DNA from: Planctomycetota bacterium
GTDB lineage: Bacteria > Planctomycetota > UBA1135
Assembly (NCBI GenBank): GCA_014382465.1
Contig: JACNJP010000130.1
Coordinates: 1 to 6,419, forward strand
Direction of reading: 5' to 3'
Length of the DNA: 6,419 bases
This document shows positions 1-6,419 of the stretch, in pieces; the stretch's first letter is position 1, and each line of letters starts with the position of its first letter. A program made the position numbers and the translations under genes. A model generated the notes under the pieces. It did not search any database. It saw only the letters and a program-made list of their open reading frames with translations, and was not told the DNA's origin.

Positions 1-1500
<1,500 letters not shown>

Positions 1501-1517
1501 GAGGGGTCCGTGCTGGT

Positions 1518-1543
1518 GGGGAGGGGGCGGAAGGGGGGCCGGG
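1518..1543 (+). other. Potential G-quadruplex tract between mlaD and typA
   Basis: On the plus strand four G-runs (1518-1521, 1523-1527, 1533-1538, 1541-1543) are separated by loops of 1, 5 and 2 bases, which satisfies the usual G3+N1-7 pattern. The tract fills most of the short gap between mlaD and typA. It is on the template strand of the leftward operon, so the mRNA would be C-rich here and any quadruplex would form in DNA. Folding and function are inference; a GC-rich background makes such tracts more likely by chance. Confidence 0.5.
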
Positions 1544-2665
1544 CTACTTGCCGACGGTGGTGCCGAAGAGCATCTGGGCGAAGGTCGACACCGGCTGGGC
1601 CTCGCGCGCGTCCTCGAGCTGCGCGTTGAGCGTGCGCAGGGCGATCATGATCTGCTCGTAGGCCTCCTCTTCGGCCAGCAGCTTGCCGACCGTGCCCTCG
1701 CCGTTGCGCAGGTCGCGGGTCATGCGCGTCAGGTTCTCGAGGAATTCGGCGGCGTCGTCGGCGACCGCGTCGTCGGTGATCACCTTGCCGAGCAGGCCCT
1801 TGCCGGCCGCCGCGTCCTCGAGCATCGCCCGCAGCTGCGACGAGCCCAGCCGCAGGTTGGCGGCCAGCTCGACCATGTCCTCGCGCATGCTCTCGTCGGC
1901 GATCAGGGCGCCGAAGGTGCCGCGGCCGGCCGACAGGTCCTCGGCGATCTGCCGCAGGTCGATCATGGCCACGGCGCCGTCGCTGATGAGGTTGACGATC
2001 CGGTCGCGCACCACCTCGTCCTCGACCAGCATGCCGAGGGCGCCGCGGCCGGCGCTGACGTCGTCCATGATCGCCTGTGCCTTGGACAGGACGTCGGCGA
2101 GGTCGTCGCGCATGGCCTCGTCGGCGATCAGGCTGCCGAGCAGGCCGCGGCCCGCCGCCAGGTCGTCGCTGAGCTTGCGGAAGTTGGCCAGCATGGCCCG
2201 GGCGTCCTCGCGGTTCTCGCCGACGAACTCGCCGAGGGTCGCCAGGGCCGAGAAGCCGACCGTGCCGCGCAGCGGCGTCCCCTGCGGCAGCTCCGGCACG
2301 CCGAAGACGCCGGGCTCGATCTGGATGACCCGGCCGCCGAGCATCGTGAACTCCGAGATCACGATCAGGTAGCCCTGGCGCAGCCGCAGCGGCCCGTCGA
2401 GCTCCATGGACACCAGGATCCGCTCCTCCAGCGGGAAGTCGTCGCGGAACTGGACCGTCCGCACGGTCCCGGCGTGGTGGCCGCTGACCAGCACCGCGTC
2501 GCCCTCCTTCAGGCCGTTGGCGTTGGGGAAGGACACCTCGAGGTAGGACTTCTCGCCGAAGCTGAAGCCGGTGAGGATCACGGTGTAGTAGATCAGCGCC
2601 GCGACCGTCCCGAAGAAGAACAGGCCGAGCAGGAAGTCGCGGAAGCGGTTCTCGTGAGAGTTCAT
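1544..2665 (-). CDS. mlaD: MlaD-type MCE-domain protein with long C-terminal helical repeat region
   Basis: This is the substrate-binding MCE subunit of an Mla-type lipid ABC transporter: anchored in the inner membrane, with the rest in the periplasm. It has 373 residues, far longer than the roughly 180 of E. coli MlaD. A short cytoplasmic N-terminus leads to one membrane segment (about 11-31). A single MCE domain follows (about 38-118), with the typical glycine pattern (GLKEGDAVLVSGHHAGTV, 51-68) and a late GG-containing strand (109-117). After that come five related units centred on Gly172, Gly206, Gly247, Gly288 and Gly322, with consensus AGRGxxGxLIxDExxR and helix-forming sequence between them. 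Such units occur after MCE domains in several non-enteric Gram-negative lineages, and MCE proteins form hexameric rings. A periplasm-spanning tube is inference. The ATG at 2665 has a good ribosome site and lies one base after the mlaF stop. Function as lipid transport is confident; the substrate is unknown. Confidence 0.93.
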   Translation of the reverse strand: MNSHENRFRDFLLGLFFFGTVAALIYYTVILTGFSFGEKSYLEVSFPNANGLKEGDAVLVSGHHAGTVRTVQFRDDFPLEERILVSMELDGPLRLRQGYLIVISEFTMLGGRVIQIEPGVFGVPELPQGTPLRGTVGFSALATLGEFVGENREDARAMLANFRKLSDDLAAGRGLLGSLIADEAMRDDLADVLSKAQAIMDDVSAGRGALGMLVEDEVVRDRIVNLISDGAVAMIDLRQIAEDLSAGRGTFGALIADESMREDMVELAANLRLGSSQLRAMLEDAAAGKGLLGKVITDDAVADDAAEFLENLTRMTRDLRNGEGTVGKLLAEEEAYEQIMIALRTLNAQLEDAREAQPVSTFAQMLFGTTVGK

Positions 2666-2666
2666 G

Positions 2667-3395
2667 TCAGCTCCTCTTGGGGCCGAGGAATTCGCGCACG
2701 CGCGGGTGGTCGGAGTCGAGCACCTCGGCGGGGGTGCCCTCGACCAGGAAGCGGCCCTTCTCGAAGATCCCGAGGCGGTCGGCGACGATGCGGGCGCAGC
2801 GGTCGCTGTGGGTGACCACCAGCGAGGTCATCTCCAACTCGGTCTGGATCTGGCGCATCAGCTCGCTGATGGCCTGCGACATGCCCGGGTCCAGACCGGC
2901 CTCGGGCTCGTCGTAGAGGATCACGCTGGGCTCGGTCACCAAGGCCCGCGCCAGCCCGACGCGCTTCTGCATGCCGCCGGAGATCTCCGAAGGGTATTTG
3001 TCGTCGGTCCCGCTCAGCTGGACCTGGCCGAGCACCTTCTCCACCCGGCCGCGGACCTCCTCCTCGCCCATCGCGGTGGTCTCGCGCAGCGGCAGGGCGA
3101 TGTTGTCGAAGACCGACAGCCAGTTGATCAGGGCGCCGTGCTGGAACAGGTAGCCCATGTCCCGCCGCAGGTCGCGGAGCTCCTCGCGGTGCAGCTCGGG
3201 CACCGAGTGGCCGGCCACCAGGACCCGGCCGGAGTCGGGCTTGAGCAGGCCAATGACGTGCTTCAGCAGCACGCTCTTGCCGCTGCCGGAGGGCCCCATG
3301 ACGGCGTAGGAGCTGCCGGCCTCGACCGTCAGGTCGAGGCCGTCCAGCACCTGCTGGCGGCCGAAGGCCTTGCGGACGTCGCGGAGCTCGATCAC
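2667..3395 (-). CDS. mlaF: MlaF-type ABC transporter ATPase
   Basis: This cytoplasmic ATPase powers the MlaE permease. It has 242 residues, close to the usual MlaF length. Motifs: Walker A GPSGSGKS (34-41), Q-loop Gln85, signature SGGMQKR (139-145), Walker B VILYDE with catalytic Glu163 (158-163), D-loop AGLDP (166-170) and switch His196. The SGGM form of the signature, in place of SGGQ, is characteristic of the MlaF/Ttg2A/TGD3 group. Residue 165 is Glu where Thr is common (DEPTAGLDP). The GTG at 3395 is chosen because the domain begins there (IELRDVRKAFG) and because its GTGA overlaps the mlaE stop, a classic coupled junction. A longer open frame upstream overlaps mlaE and is not coding. No STAS (MlaB) gene, which normally supports MlaF, is next to it. 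Confidence 0.96.
   Translation of the reverse strand: MIELRDVRKAFGRQQVLDGLDLTVEAGSSYAVMGPSGSGKSVLLKHVIGLLKPDSGRVLVAGHSVPELHREELRDLRRDMGYLFQHGALINWLSVFDNIALPLRETTAMGEEEVRGRVEKVLGQVQLSGTDDKYPSEISGGMQKRVGLARALVTEPSVILYDEPEAGLDPGMSQAISELMRQIQTELEMTSLVVTHSDRCARIVADRLGIFEKGRFLVEGTPAEVLDSDHPRVREFLGPKRS
2670..2676 (-). promoter_or_regulatory. Ribosome binding site of mlaD inside the end of mlaF
   Basis: On the minus strand an AGAGGAG-type Shine-Dalgarno core (AGGAG at 2675-2671) sits five bases before the TGA and spacer that lead into the mlaD ATG at 2665. It is the strongest ribosome site in the cluster and lies within the last codons of mlaF, which supports the chosen start and coupled translation. 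Confidence 0.75.
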
Positions 3396-4186
3396 GCCAC
3401 CAGCGCCCAGCTGAGGAAGTAGTTGAACAGGATGATCAGGATGATCGAGGTCCGGACCGCCTCGCGGGTAGTCTGGGCCACGCCCGAGGCGCCCTTCTCG
3501 GCCAGCATGCCGCTGCCGCAGCCGACGATGGCGATGGTGAAGCCGAACACCGCCGACTTGATCAGGCCGGCGTAGAGGTCCTGCGGCAGACCGAACAGGC
3601 CCGGGTCGCGCAGCACCTCGTCGACGCTCAGGAGGTAGGCCGGGAAGTCGACCTGCAGCTGGGTCACGGCGATGACGCCGCCGCCGAGGATGCCGACCAC
3701 GTCGGCCACCGCGGTCAGGATCGGCGCCATCAGGGTCAGCGCGATCACCCGCGGCAGCACCAGGTAGCTGACCGAGTCGATCGACAGCACCTCGAGCGCC
3801 GTCAGCTCGTCCTGGACCTTCATCGTGCCGAGCTCGGCCGCCATGGCGCTGGAGACGCTCGCCGCCAGCACCACGGCGGTCACGAAGGGGCCCATCTCGC
3901 GCGCCATCGAGATCGCCACCAGCATTCCGATCGAGTCCTGCTGGCCGTACTGGGCCAGCTTGAGGCCGATCTGCAGGGCCACGATCATGCCGATGAAGAA
4001 GGCGACGAAGGCCACCACGTGGGCGCTCTTGAAGCCCGTCAGATACATCTGGTCGAGCAGCGACCGGCGCCGCTTGAGGCAGTGCGGGATCAGCGCCAGG
4101 GTGCGCCCGGACAGCCACATGCCGAAGCCGGCCTGCTGGACCAGCGGGGCGATGAAGCTCGAGCCCAGCTTGCTGATCGGGTCCAT
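3392..4186 (-). CDS. mlaE: MlaE-type ABC transporter permease
   Basis: This is the inner-membrane permease, which dimerises, carries the MCE ring and is driven by MlaF. It has 264 residues with about five or six hydrophobic segments: an N-terminal interfacial region, then helices near 55-76, 98-118, 144-171, 208-224 and 246-263. The family core is clear: MAREMGPFVTAVVL (94-107), AAELGTMKV (116-124), ALEVLSID (130-137) and LPRVIAL (144-150). The Gly-Arg pair that usually precedes this core (as in AGRVGSA) is replaced by Ala109-Ser110 (LAASVSSAM). The ATG at 4186 shares a base with the stop of the upstream gene (TGATG), and the last codons overlap the GTG of mlaF by four bases. The frame is intact and family membership is secure. 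Confidence 0.95.
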   Translation of the reverse strand: MDPISKLGSSFIAPLVQQAGFGMWLSGRTLALIPHCLKRRRSLLDQMYLTGFKSAHVVAFVAFFIGMIVALQIGLKLAQYGQQDSIGMLVAISMAREMGPFVTAVVLAASVSSAMAAELGTMKVQDELTALEVLSIDSVSYLVLPRVIALTLMAPILTAVADVVGILGGGVIAVTQLQVDFPAYLLSVDEVLRDPGLFGLPQDLYAGLIKSAVFGFTIAIVGCGSGMLAEKGASGVAQTTREAVRTSIILIILFNYFLSWALVA

Positions 4187-5643
4187 CAGTCAGCCCCCTC
4201 GGCCGGCAGTCGGTGCAGGTCCGGCCAGCCCGGGCCGGGGAAGGCCGGCTCCTCGAAGCCGCCGTCGGCGCCGGAGCGCCAGCGGATCAGGCCCAGCAGC
4301 AGCGAGGTGTGGGCGGTGCCGTCGGGTTCGGTCCAGCGGCCGCCGAGCAGGGGCACCGACCAGCGGCGGTGGCCGCCGGCCTCGACCGAGTGATAGAGGT
4401 CGAGCCAGGCGCGGCGCTCGCGGGCGGCCGAGGGCGCCTCGGCCCGGTCGGTCCAGACCTCGAAGGCGAAGCCCAGGTTGCGCGACAGGGCGCCGGACTC
4501 GAGCAGCGGATCGAGGCCCGGCGCCAGGGAGGCGAAGTCGTGCCCGCCGTCGGCCTGCTGCTCGCTGCGGGCCAGCGGCCACAGCCGCCAGGCCCGGTCC
4601 TCGGCGCCGTCGGGGTGGAGGGTGCGGGACTGGAACCACAGCGGGATGGCCCAGAAGGAGCGGGTGTCGCGGCCGTCGATGGTGTCGTGCCGCCACCAGA
4701 ACAGCGGCCACAGGACCGCGCCGTACTCGGTGAACTCGCTCTCGAAGTGGAGCCAGAACGGCAGCACCTGGTCAAGCTTCTGCTGCGCCGAGGGCTTGCG
4801 CTCGAACTTCAGCAGCGGCCAGACGCTCCAGGCCGAGTAGTCGGTGGAGGGCTTCTCGGCCCAGCCGAACACCGGCCACAACGCCGTGGTGGCGGTGTAG
4901 TCGCCCTCGGTGATGCGGCCGCCGAGCGGCAGCAGCAGCCAGCCGTGCAGCGGGTGCTTGCGGTCGAGGCCCTCGTCGCTGCGGTTGAAGACCGGCCACA
5001 GGAAGTAGGAGCTGCGGTACTTGCCGTCGAGCTCGGAGCGGCCGTAGAGCGGCCAGACGTGCCAGCCGGAGGCGCCGTTGCCCTGGCGCCAGCCGAAGAA
5101 CGGCCACAGCAGGTGGCGGTGCTCGCGGCCGTCCTTGAGGGTCTTCGACCACAGCGGCCACAGCGCGAAGCTCCACTCGTCGTAGGTGAAGAAGTTGCGC
5201 GCCTTGCCGTAGAACGGGAACAGCGCCAGGTAGTCCTCCTGGCCGTCGCTGGAGCTGCCGCCGAACAGCGGGCCGAGCAGCCAGTCGCTGTCGGTGACGC
5301 CGTCCGGCCGGGTCTCGGCGAGGTGGAAGAACACCGGGAAGAGCCGCGCGTAGGTGCGCGGCCGCGCCGGGTCGTGCTGGTAGCGCCCCAAGGGGTAGAG
5401 GAAGTCGGCCAGCACGCTGCCGTCGGCCTCGGCGCGCCGCCAGACCACCGGGCTCAGGGCCCAGACCTCGGCGCCGTCCTTCTCCTCGTGCCGCAAGATC
5501 CCACCTGCGGCCTCGGCGTGGTCGTAGCCGGGCGCGGTATGACGCGAGAAGAGGGGCGCGAGGTGGATCTCGGCGTCGGGGGCGGCGCAGGCGGCGGTTG
5601 CCAGCAGCAGGGCCGCTCTGCGGTACAGCGGGCGGAACCCCAT
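4186..5643 (-). CDS. Exported Trp-Pro repeat protein of unknown family, first gene of the mla cluster
   Basis: I do not recognise a named family. The product has 485 residues. The N-terminus (RPLYRR, then a hydrophobic stretch 10-18) is a signal peptide ending in ATAAC with Cys19. This could be a lipoprotein site, but Thr at -3 is not canonical and signal peptidase I cleavage is also possible. From about residue 28 to 376 the protein is a chain of some 18 short units, each with a hydrophobic/aromatic-Pro-hydrophobic core such as LWPLW, VWPLYG, LWPVFGW. The prolines at 84, 103, 125, 143, 163, 181, 198, 217, 239, 257, 276, 295, 313, 334, 356 and 375 are spaced 17-22 residues apart. A looser form returns near 431. 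Aromatic belts alternating with polar turns suggest beta strands, perhaps an outer-membrane or envelope beta structure (inference). Its stop overlaps the mlaE start, so it very likely works with the transporter. The ATG at 5643 is preferred over upstream in-frame starts because the signal peptide begins there. Confidence 0.85.
   Translation of the reverse strand: MGFRPLYRRAALLLATAACAAPDAEIHLAPLFSRHTAPGYDHAEAAGGILRHEEKDGAEVWALSPVVWRRAEADGSVLADFLYPLGRYQHDPARPRTYARLFPVFFHLAETRPDGVTDSDWLLGPLFGGSSSDGQEDYLALFPFYGKARNFFTYDEWSFALWPLWSKTLKDGREHRHLLWPFFGWRQGNGASGWHVWPLYGRSELDGKYRSSYFLWPVFNRSDEGLDRKHPLHGWLLLPLGGRITEGDYTATTALWPVFGWAEKPSTDYSAWSVWPLLKFERKPSAQQKLDQVLPFWLHFESEFTEYGAVLWPLFWWRHDTIDGRDTRSFWAIPLWFQSRTLHPDGAEDRAWRLWPLARSEQQADGGHDFASLAPGLDPLLESGALSRNLGFAFEVWTDRAEAPSAARERRAWLDLYHSVEAGGHRRWSVPLLGGRWTEPDGTAHTSLLLGLIRWRSGADGGFEEPAFPGPGWPDLHRLPAEGAD
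4194..4200 (-). promoter_or_regulatory. Ribosome binding site of mlaE
   Basis: A purine tract GAGGGGG lies seven bases before the mlaE ATG, within the end of the upstream gene. Together with the TGATG stop-start overlap it supports coupled translation. It is a moderate rather than perfect Shine-Dalgarno. Confidence 0.55.
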
Positions 5644-5656
5644 CAGGATGGGCGAG

Positions 5657-5662
5657 ATTGTA
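5657..5662 (-). promoter_or_regulatory. Candidate -10 box for the Trp-Pro repeat/mla operon
   Basis: TACAAT on the minus strand matches the TANNNT -10 pattern and stands out in a very GC-rich stretch. It ends 13 bases before the ATG at 5643, so transcription starting about seven bases downstream would give a leader of only a few bases. No convincing -35 hexamer lies 16-18 bases upstream and no Shine-Dalgarno precedes the ATG. Confidence 0.45.
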
Positions 5663-5717
5663 GGGCCGGGGAGCCCGGGAATCCGTCGGTGGGCCGCAGC
5701 GGGCCGGGGACCGCGGA

Positions 5718-5723
5718 TAAACT
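5718..5723 (+). promoter_or_regulatory. Candidate -10 box for the divergent lipoprotein gene
   Basis: TAAACT fits TANNNT and ends seven bases before the ATG at 5731. That is the spacing expected for a leaderless transcript starting at or next to the start codon. No clear -35 element or Shine-Dalgarno is seen. The box is one of the few AT-rich words in the 87-base divergent region. Confidence 0.45.
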
Positions 5724-5730
5724 CCGCGCC

Positions 5731-6147
5731 ATGCGCCGCGCCGCCGCTCTGCTGCTGCCCTTCGTGGCCGGCTGTGGACTGCTGGACCGGGAGCCGGAAT
5801 TGCCGTCGCTCGAACGCGTCCACCAAGCCCGGGCGGCCGAGGCGGGGGACTGGGAGCTGCTGGTTCAGGCCTGGAGGATCCGGTCCGAATCGGCCGGCGC
5901 GGCCGCCGGCGAGCTCCAGAGGCTGAGCGCCAACTCCCCTGGATCTCTCCGGCTCGCGGCCCTGGTCCAGGACTTCGCTGTCCTCGACTCCGCCGGTCCG
6001 GAGGCGCTGGGCCAGCTCCGGCTCGAGGCCGAGCGGCAGGCTCTGGTTGCTCCGGAGGCCGGCCGGCTCTACCTCGCCGCCCGCATCGCCGAGCGGGAGC
6101 GGGCCCTCGAATTGGGGGCGATGGCTCCTCACACTCAAGCCCCATGA
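5731..6147 (+). CDS. Small predicted lipoprotein of unknown function, possibly truncated at its C-terminus
   Basis: The product has 138 residues and no recognised family. The N-terminus has two arginines, a hydrophobic core (4-13) and a canonical lipobox VAGC with Cys15 as the lipidation site. Gly follows the cysteine, so the enteric inner-membrane retention signal (Asp at +2) is absent and outer-membrane sorting is plausible. The mature part is Ala/Leu/Glu/Arg-rich and looks helical, with spacing that recalls helical-hairpin (TPR-like) proteins, but no clear TPR is seen. The last residues (GAMAPHTQAP) are unlike the preceding helix (LYLAARIAERERALEL). The stop falls where the DNA drops from about 70% to about 50% G+C, so the true gene may have been longer. 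The ATG is chosen because the signal peptide begins there; a much longer open frame upstream is antisense to the Trp-Pro gene. It is transcribed divergently from the mla cluster. Confidence 0.7.
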   Translation: MRRAAALLLPFVAGCGLLDREPELPSLERVHQARAAEAGDWELLVQAWRIRSESAGAAAGELQRLSANSPGSLRLAALVQDFAVLDSAGPEALGQLRLEAERQALVAPEAGRLYLAARIAERERALELGAMAPHTQAP

Positions 6148-6186
6148 AGGCACCCACATCATTAAACTACAAAGATCATACTTCGC

Positions 6187-6279
6187 CTCCGGCCATATGT
6201 CTAGGGATAGGGTATGGTGAGATCCAAGAAAGAGCCTATAATAAGCTATTATGATGCTGTTGTGTGCAGCTCCGGCCAT
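6187..6279. repeat. Direct repeat pair CTCCGGCCAT
   Basis: The ten-base word CTCCGGCCAT occurs at 6187-6196 and again at 6270-6279, 83 bases apart. With one mismatch the match extends to 13 bases (followed by ATG or CTG). The pair flanks the most AT-rich part of the tail. Origin is unknown; two copies this short can also arise by chance. Confidence 0.45.
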
Positions 6280-6319
6280 CTGACCAGTGTATTGTGACGT
6301 CAATCCGTAAGGCCCACGG

Positions 6320-6381
6320 TAACGGCTACCAAGGACTAGTCTCTAACGGCTCCTGAGGCCCAGGAGCGCCATTTGTAACGG
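6320..6381 (+). repeat. Three copies of TAACGG within 62 bases
   Basis: TAACGGCT occurs exactly at 6320-6327 and 6344-6351, and the shorter TAACGG recurs at 6376-6381 followed by ACT. The copies start 24 and 32 bases apart, which is not a CRISPR-like regular spacing. They alternate with the hairpins described at 6348-6417. Confidence 0.45.
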
Positions 6382-6417
6382 ACTGAGATTACAGGACTTC
6401 TTGGCGGCGCGTCCGCC
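6348..6417 (+). other. Three consecutive hairpins, possible structured RNA or regulatory DNA
   Basis: Three perfect inverted repeats follow one another. The first is a 7-bp stem, 6349-6355 (GCTCCTG) with 6361-6367 (CAGGAGC), loop of five. The second is a 5-bp stem, 6374-6378 (TGTAA) with 6389-6393 (TTACA), whose ten-base loop contains ACTGAGA. The third is a 5-bp stem, 6403-6407 (GGCGG) with 6413-6417 (CCGCC), loop of five. None is followed by a T-run, so they are poor intrinsic terminators. Whether they are transcribed is unknown. Confidence 0.4.
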
Positions 6418-6419
6418 GT

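Larger units (their letters stand above)
6148..6419. other. Low-GC tail without a recognisable gene
   Basis: These 272 bases are about 50% G+C, against roughly 70% in the rest of the window. Stops are frequent and the longest ATG frame on the plus strand is only 27 codons (6214-6297, no ribosome site). The segment holds a perfect TATAAT word at 6237-6242 without a partner -35, an AT-only hairpin (6238-6243 with 6247-6252), direct repeats and a run of GC-rich hairpins from 6348 onward. I see no tRNA, terminator with a T-run, or insertion-sequence end. It could be intergenic DNA, a transferred segment, part of a structured RNA or a chimeric assembly join. Confidence 0.6.

Noticed and set aside
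2667..4118. 483-residue extended form of the MlaF frame
   Set aside because: The extension is an out-of-frame reading of mlaE. The ATPase domain begins at the GTG that overlaps the mlaE stop.
4213..6147. 644-residue rightward frame that includes the small lipoprotein
   Set aside because: The first 506 residues are antisense to the Trp-Pro repeat gene and look like shadow sequence. The lipoprotein signal peptide at 5731 marks the real start.
6237..6242. Perfect TATAAT -10 box as a promoter
   Set aside because: No -35-like hexamer lies 16-18 bases upstream, no gene follows within the window, and such words are expected by chance in AT-rich DNA.
6214..6297. 27-codon ATG frame in the low-GC tail
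   Set aside because: It is very short, has no ribosome site, and resembles no known peptide.
4186..6303. 705-residue version of the Trp-Pro repeat protein starting at 6303
   Set aside because: The extra 220 residues cross the divergent promoter region, the opposite-strand lipoprotein gene and the low-GC tail. A proper signal peptide begins at the ATG at 5643.
6348..6370. Intrinsic terminator at the 7-bp hairpin
   Set aside because: The stem is followed by GCGCCATTTG rather than a T-run, and no gene ends directly before it.
6148..6419. CRISPR array or tRNA gene in the tail
   Set aside because: The TAACGG copies are too short and unevenly spaced for CRISPR, and no T-loop-like GGTTCGANTCC or cloverleaf was found.

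Overview
This window is a GC-rich (roughly 70% G+C by eye) piece of a bacterial chromosome. It almost certainly comes from a Gram-negative (diderm) organism, because it encodes an Mla/MCE-type lipid-transport ABC system and two predicted exported proteins, at least one a clear lipoprotein. Myxococcota or Planctomycetota-like lineages would fit the base composition and the style of the MCE protein, but the sequence alone does not fix the phylum.

Almost everything from base 1 to 5643 is one tightly packed leftward (minus-strand) gene cluster. In transcription order it runs: (1) an exported protein of unknown family built from about 18 short Trp-Pro-type repeats (5643-4186); (2) the MlaE-type permease (4186-3392); (3) the MlaF-type ATPase (3395-2667); (4) a long MlaD-type MCE protein with five helical Gly-x-Gly repeats after its MCE domain (2665-1544); and (5) typA/bipA, a translational GTPase (1500 to the left edge, C-terminus cut off). 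The first four genes overlap or lie one base apart (TGATG, GTGA, and TGA-N-ATG junctions), which implies translational coupling and one operon. typA follows after 43 non-coding bases, with a TTG start and a G-run tract on the opposite strand.

The likely joint role is phospholipid or other lipid transport across the envelope. MlaE forms the membrane channel, MlaF powers it, and MlaD forms an MCE ring with a long helical extension into the periplasm. The Trp-Pro repeat protein is the best candidate for an extra partner, perhaps at the outer membrane. No mlaB, mlaC or mlaA homologue is visible here.

To the right is an 87-base divergent intergenic region. Each side has a TANNNT -10-like box very close to its start codon and no clear Shine-Dalgarno. 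The rightward gene (5731-6147) is a small lipoprotein whose reading frame ends just where base composition changes abruptly.

The last ~270 bases (6148-6419) are only about 50% G+C and have no convincing gene. They contain short direct repeats, several hairpins and a stretch whose words and pairings loosely recall small-subunit rRNA helices 11-13. This tail may be a transferred segment, a non-coding RNA region or an assembly join; the sequence cannot decide between these.
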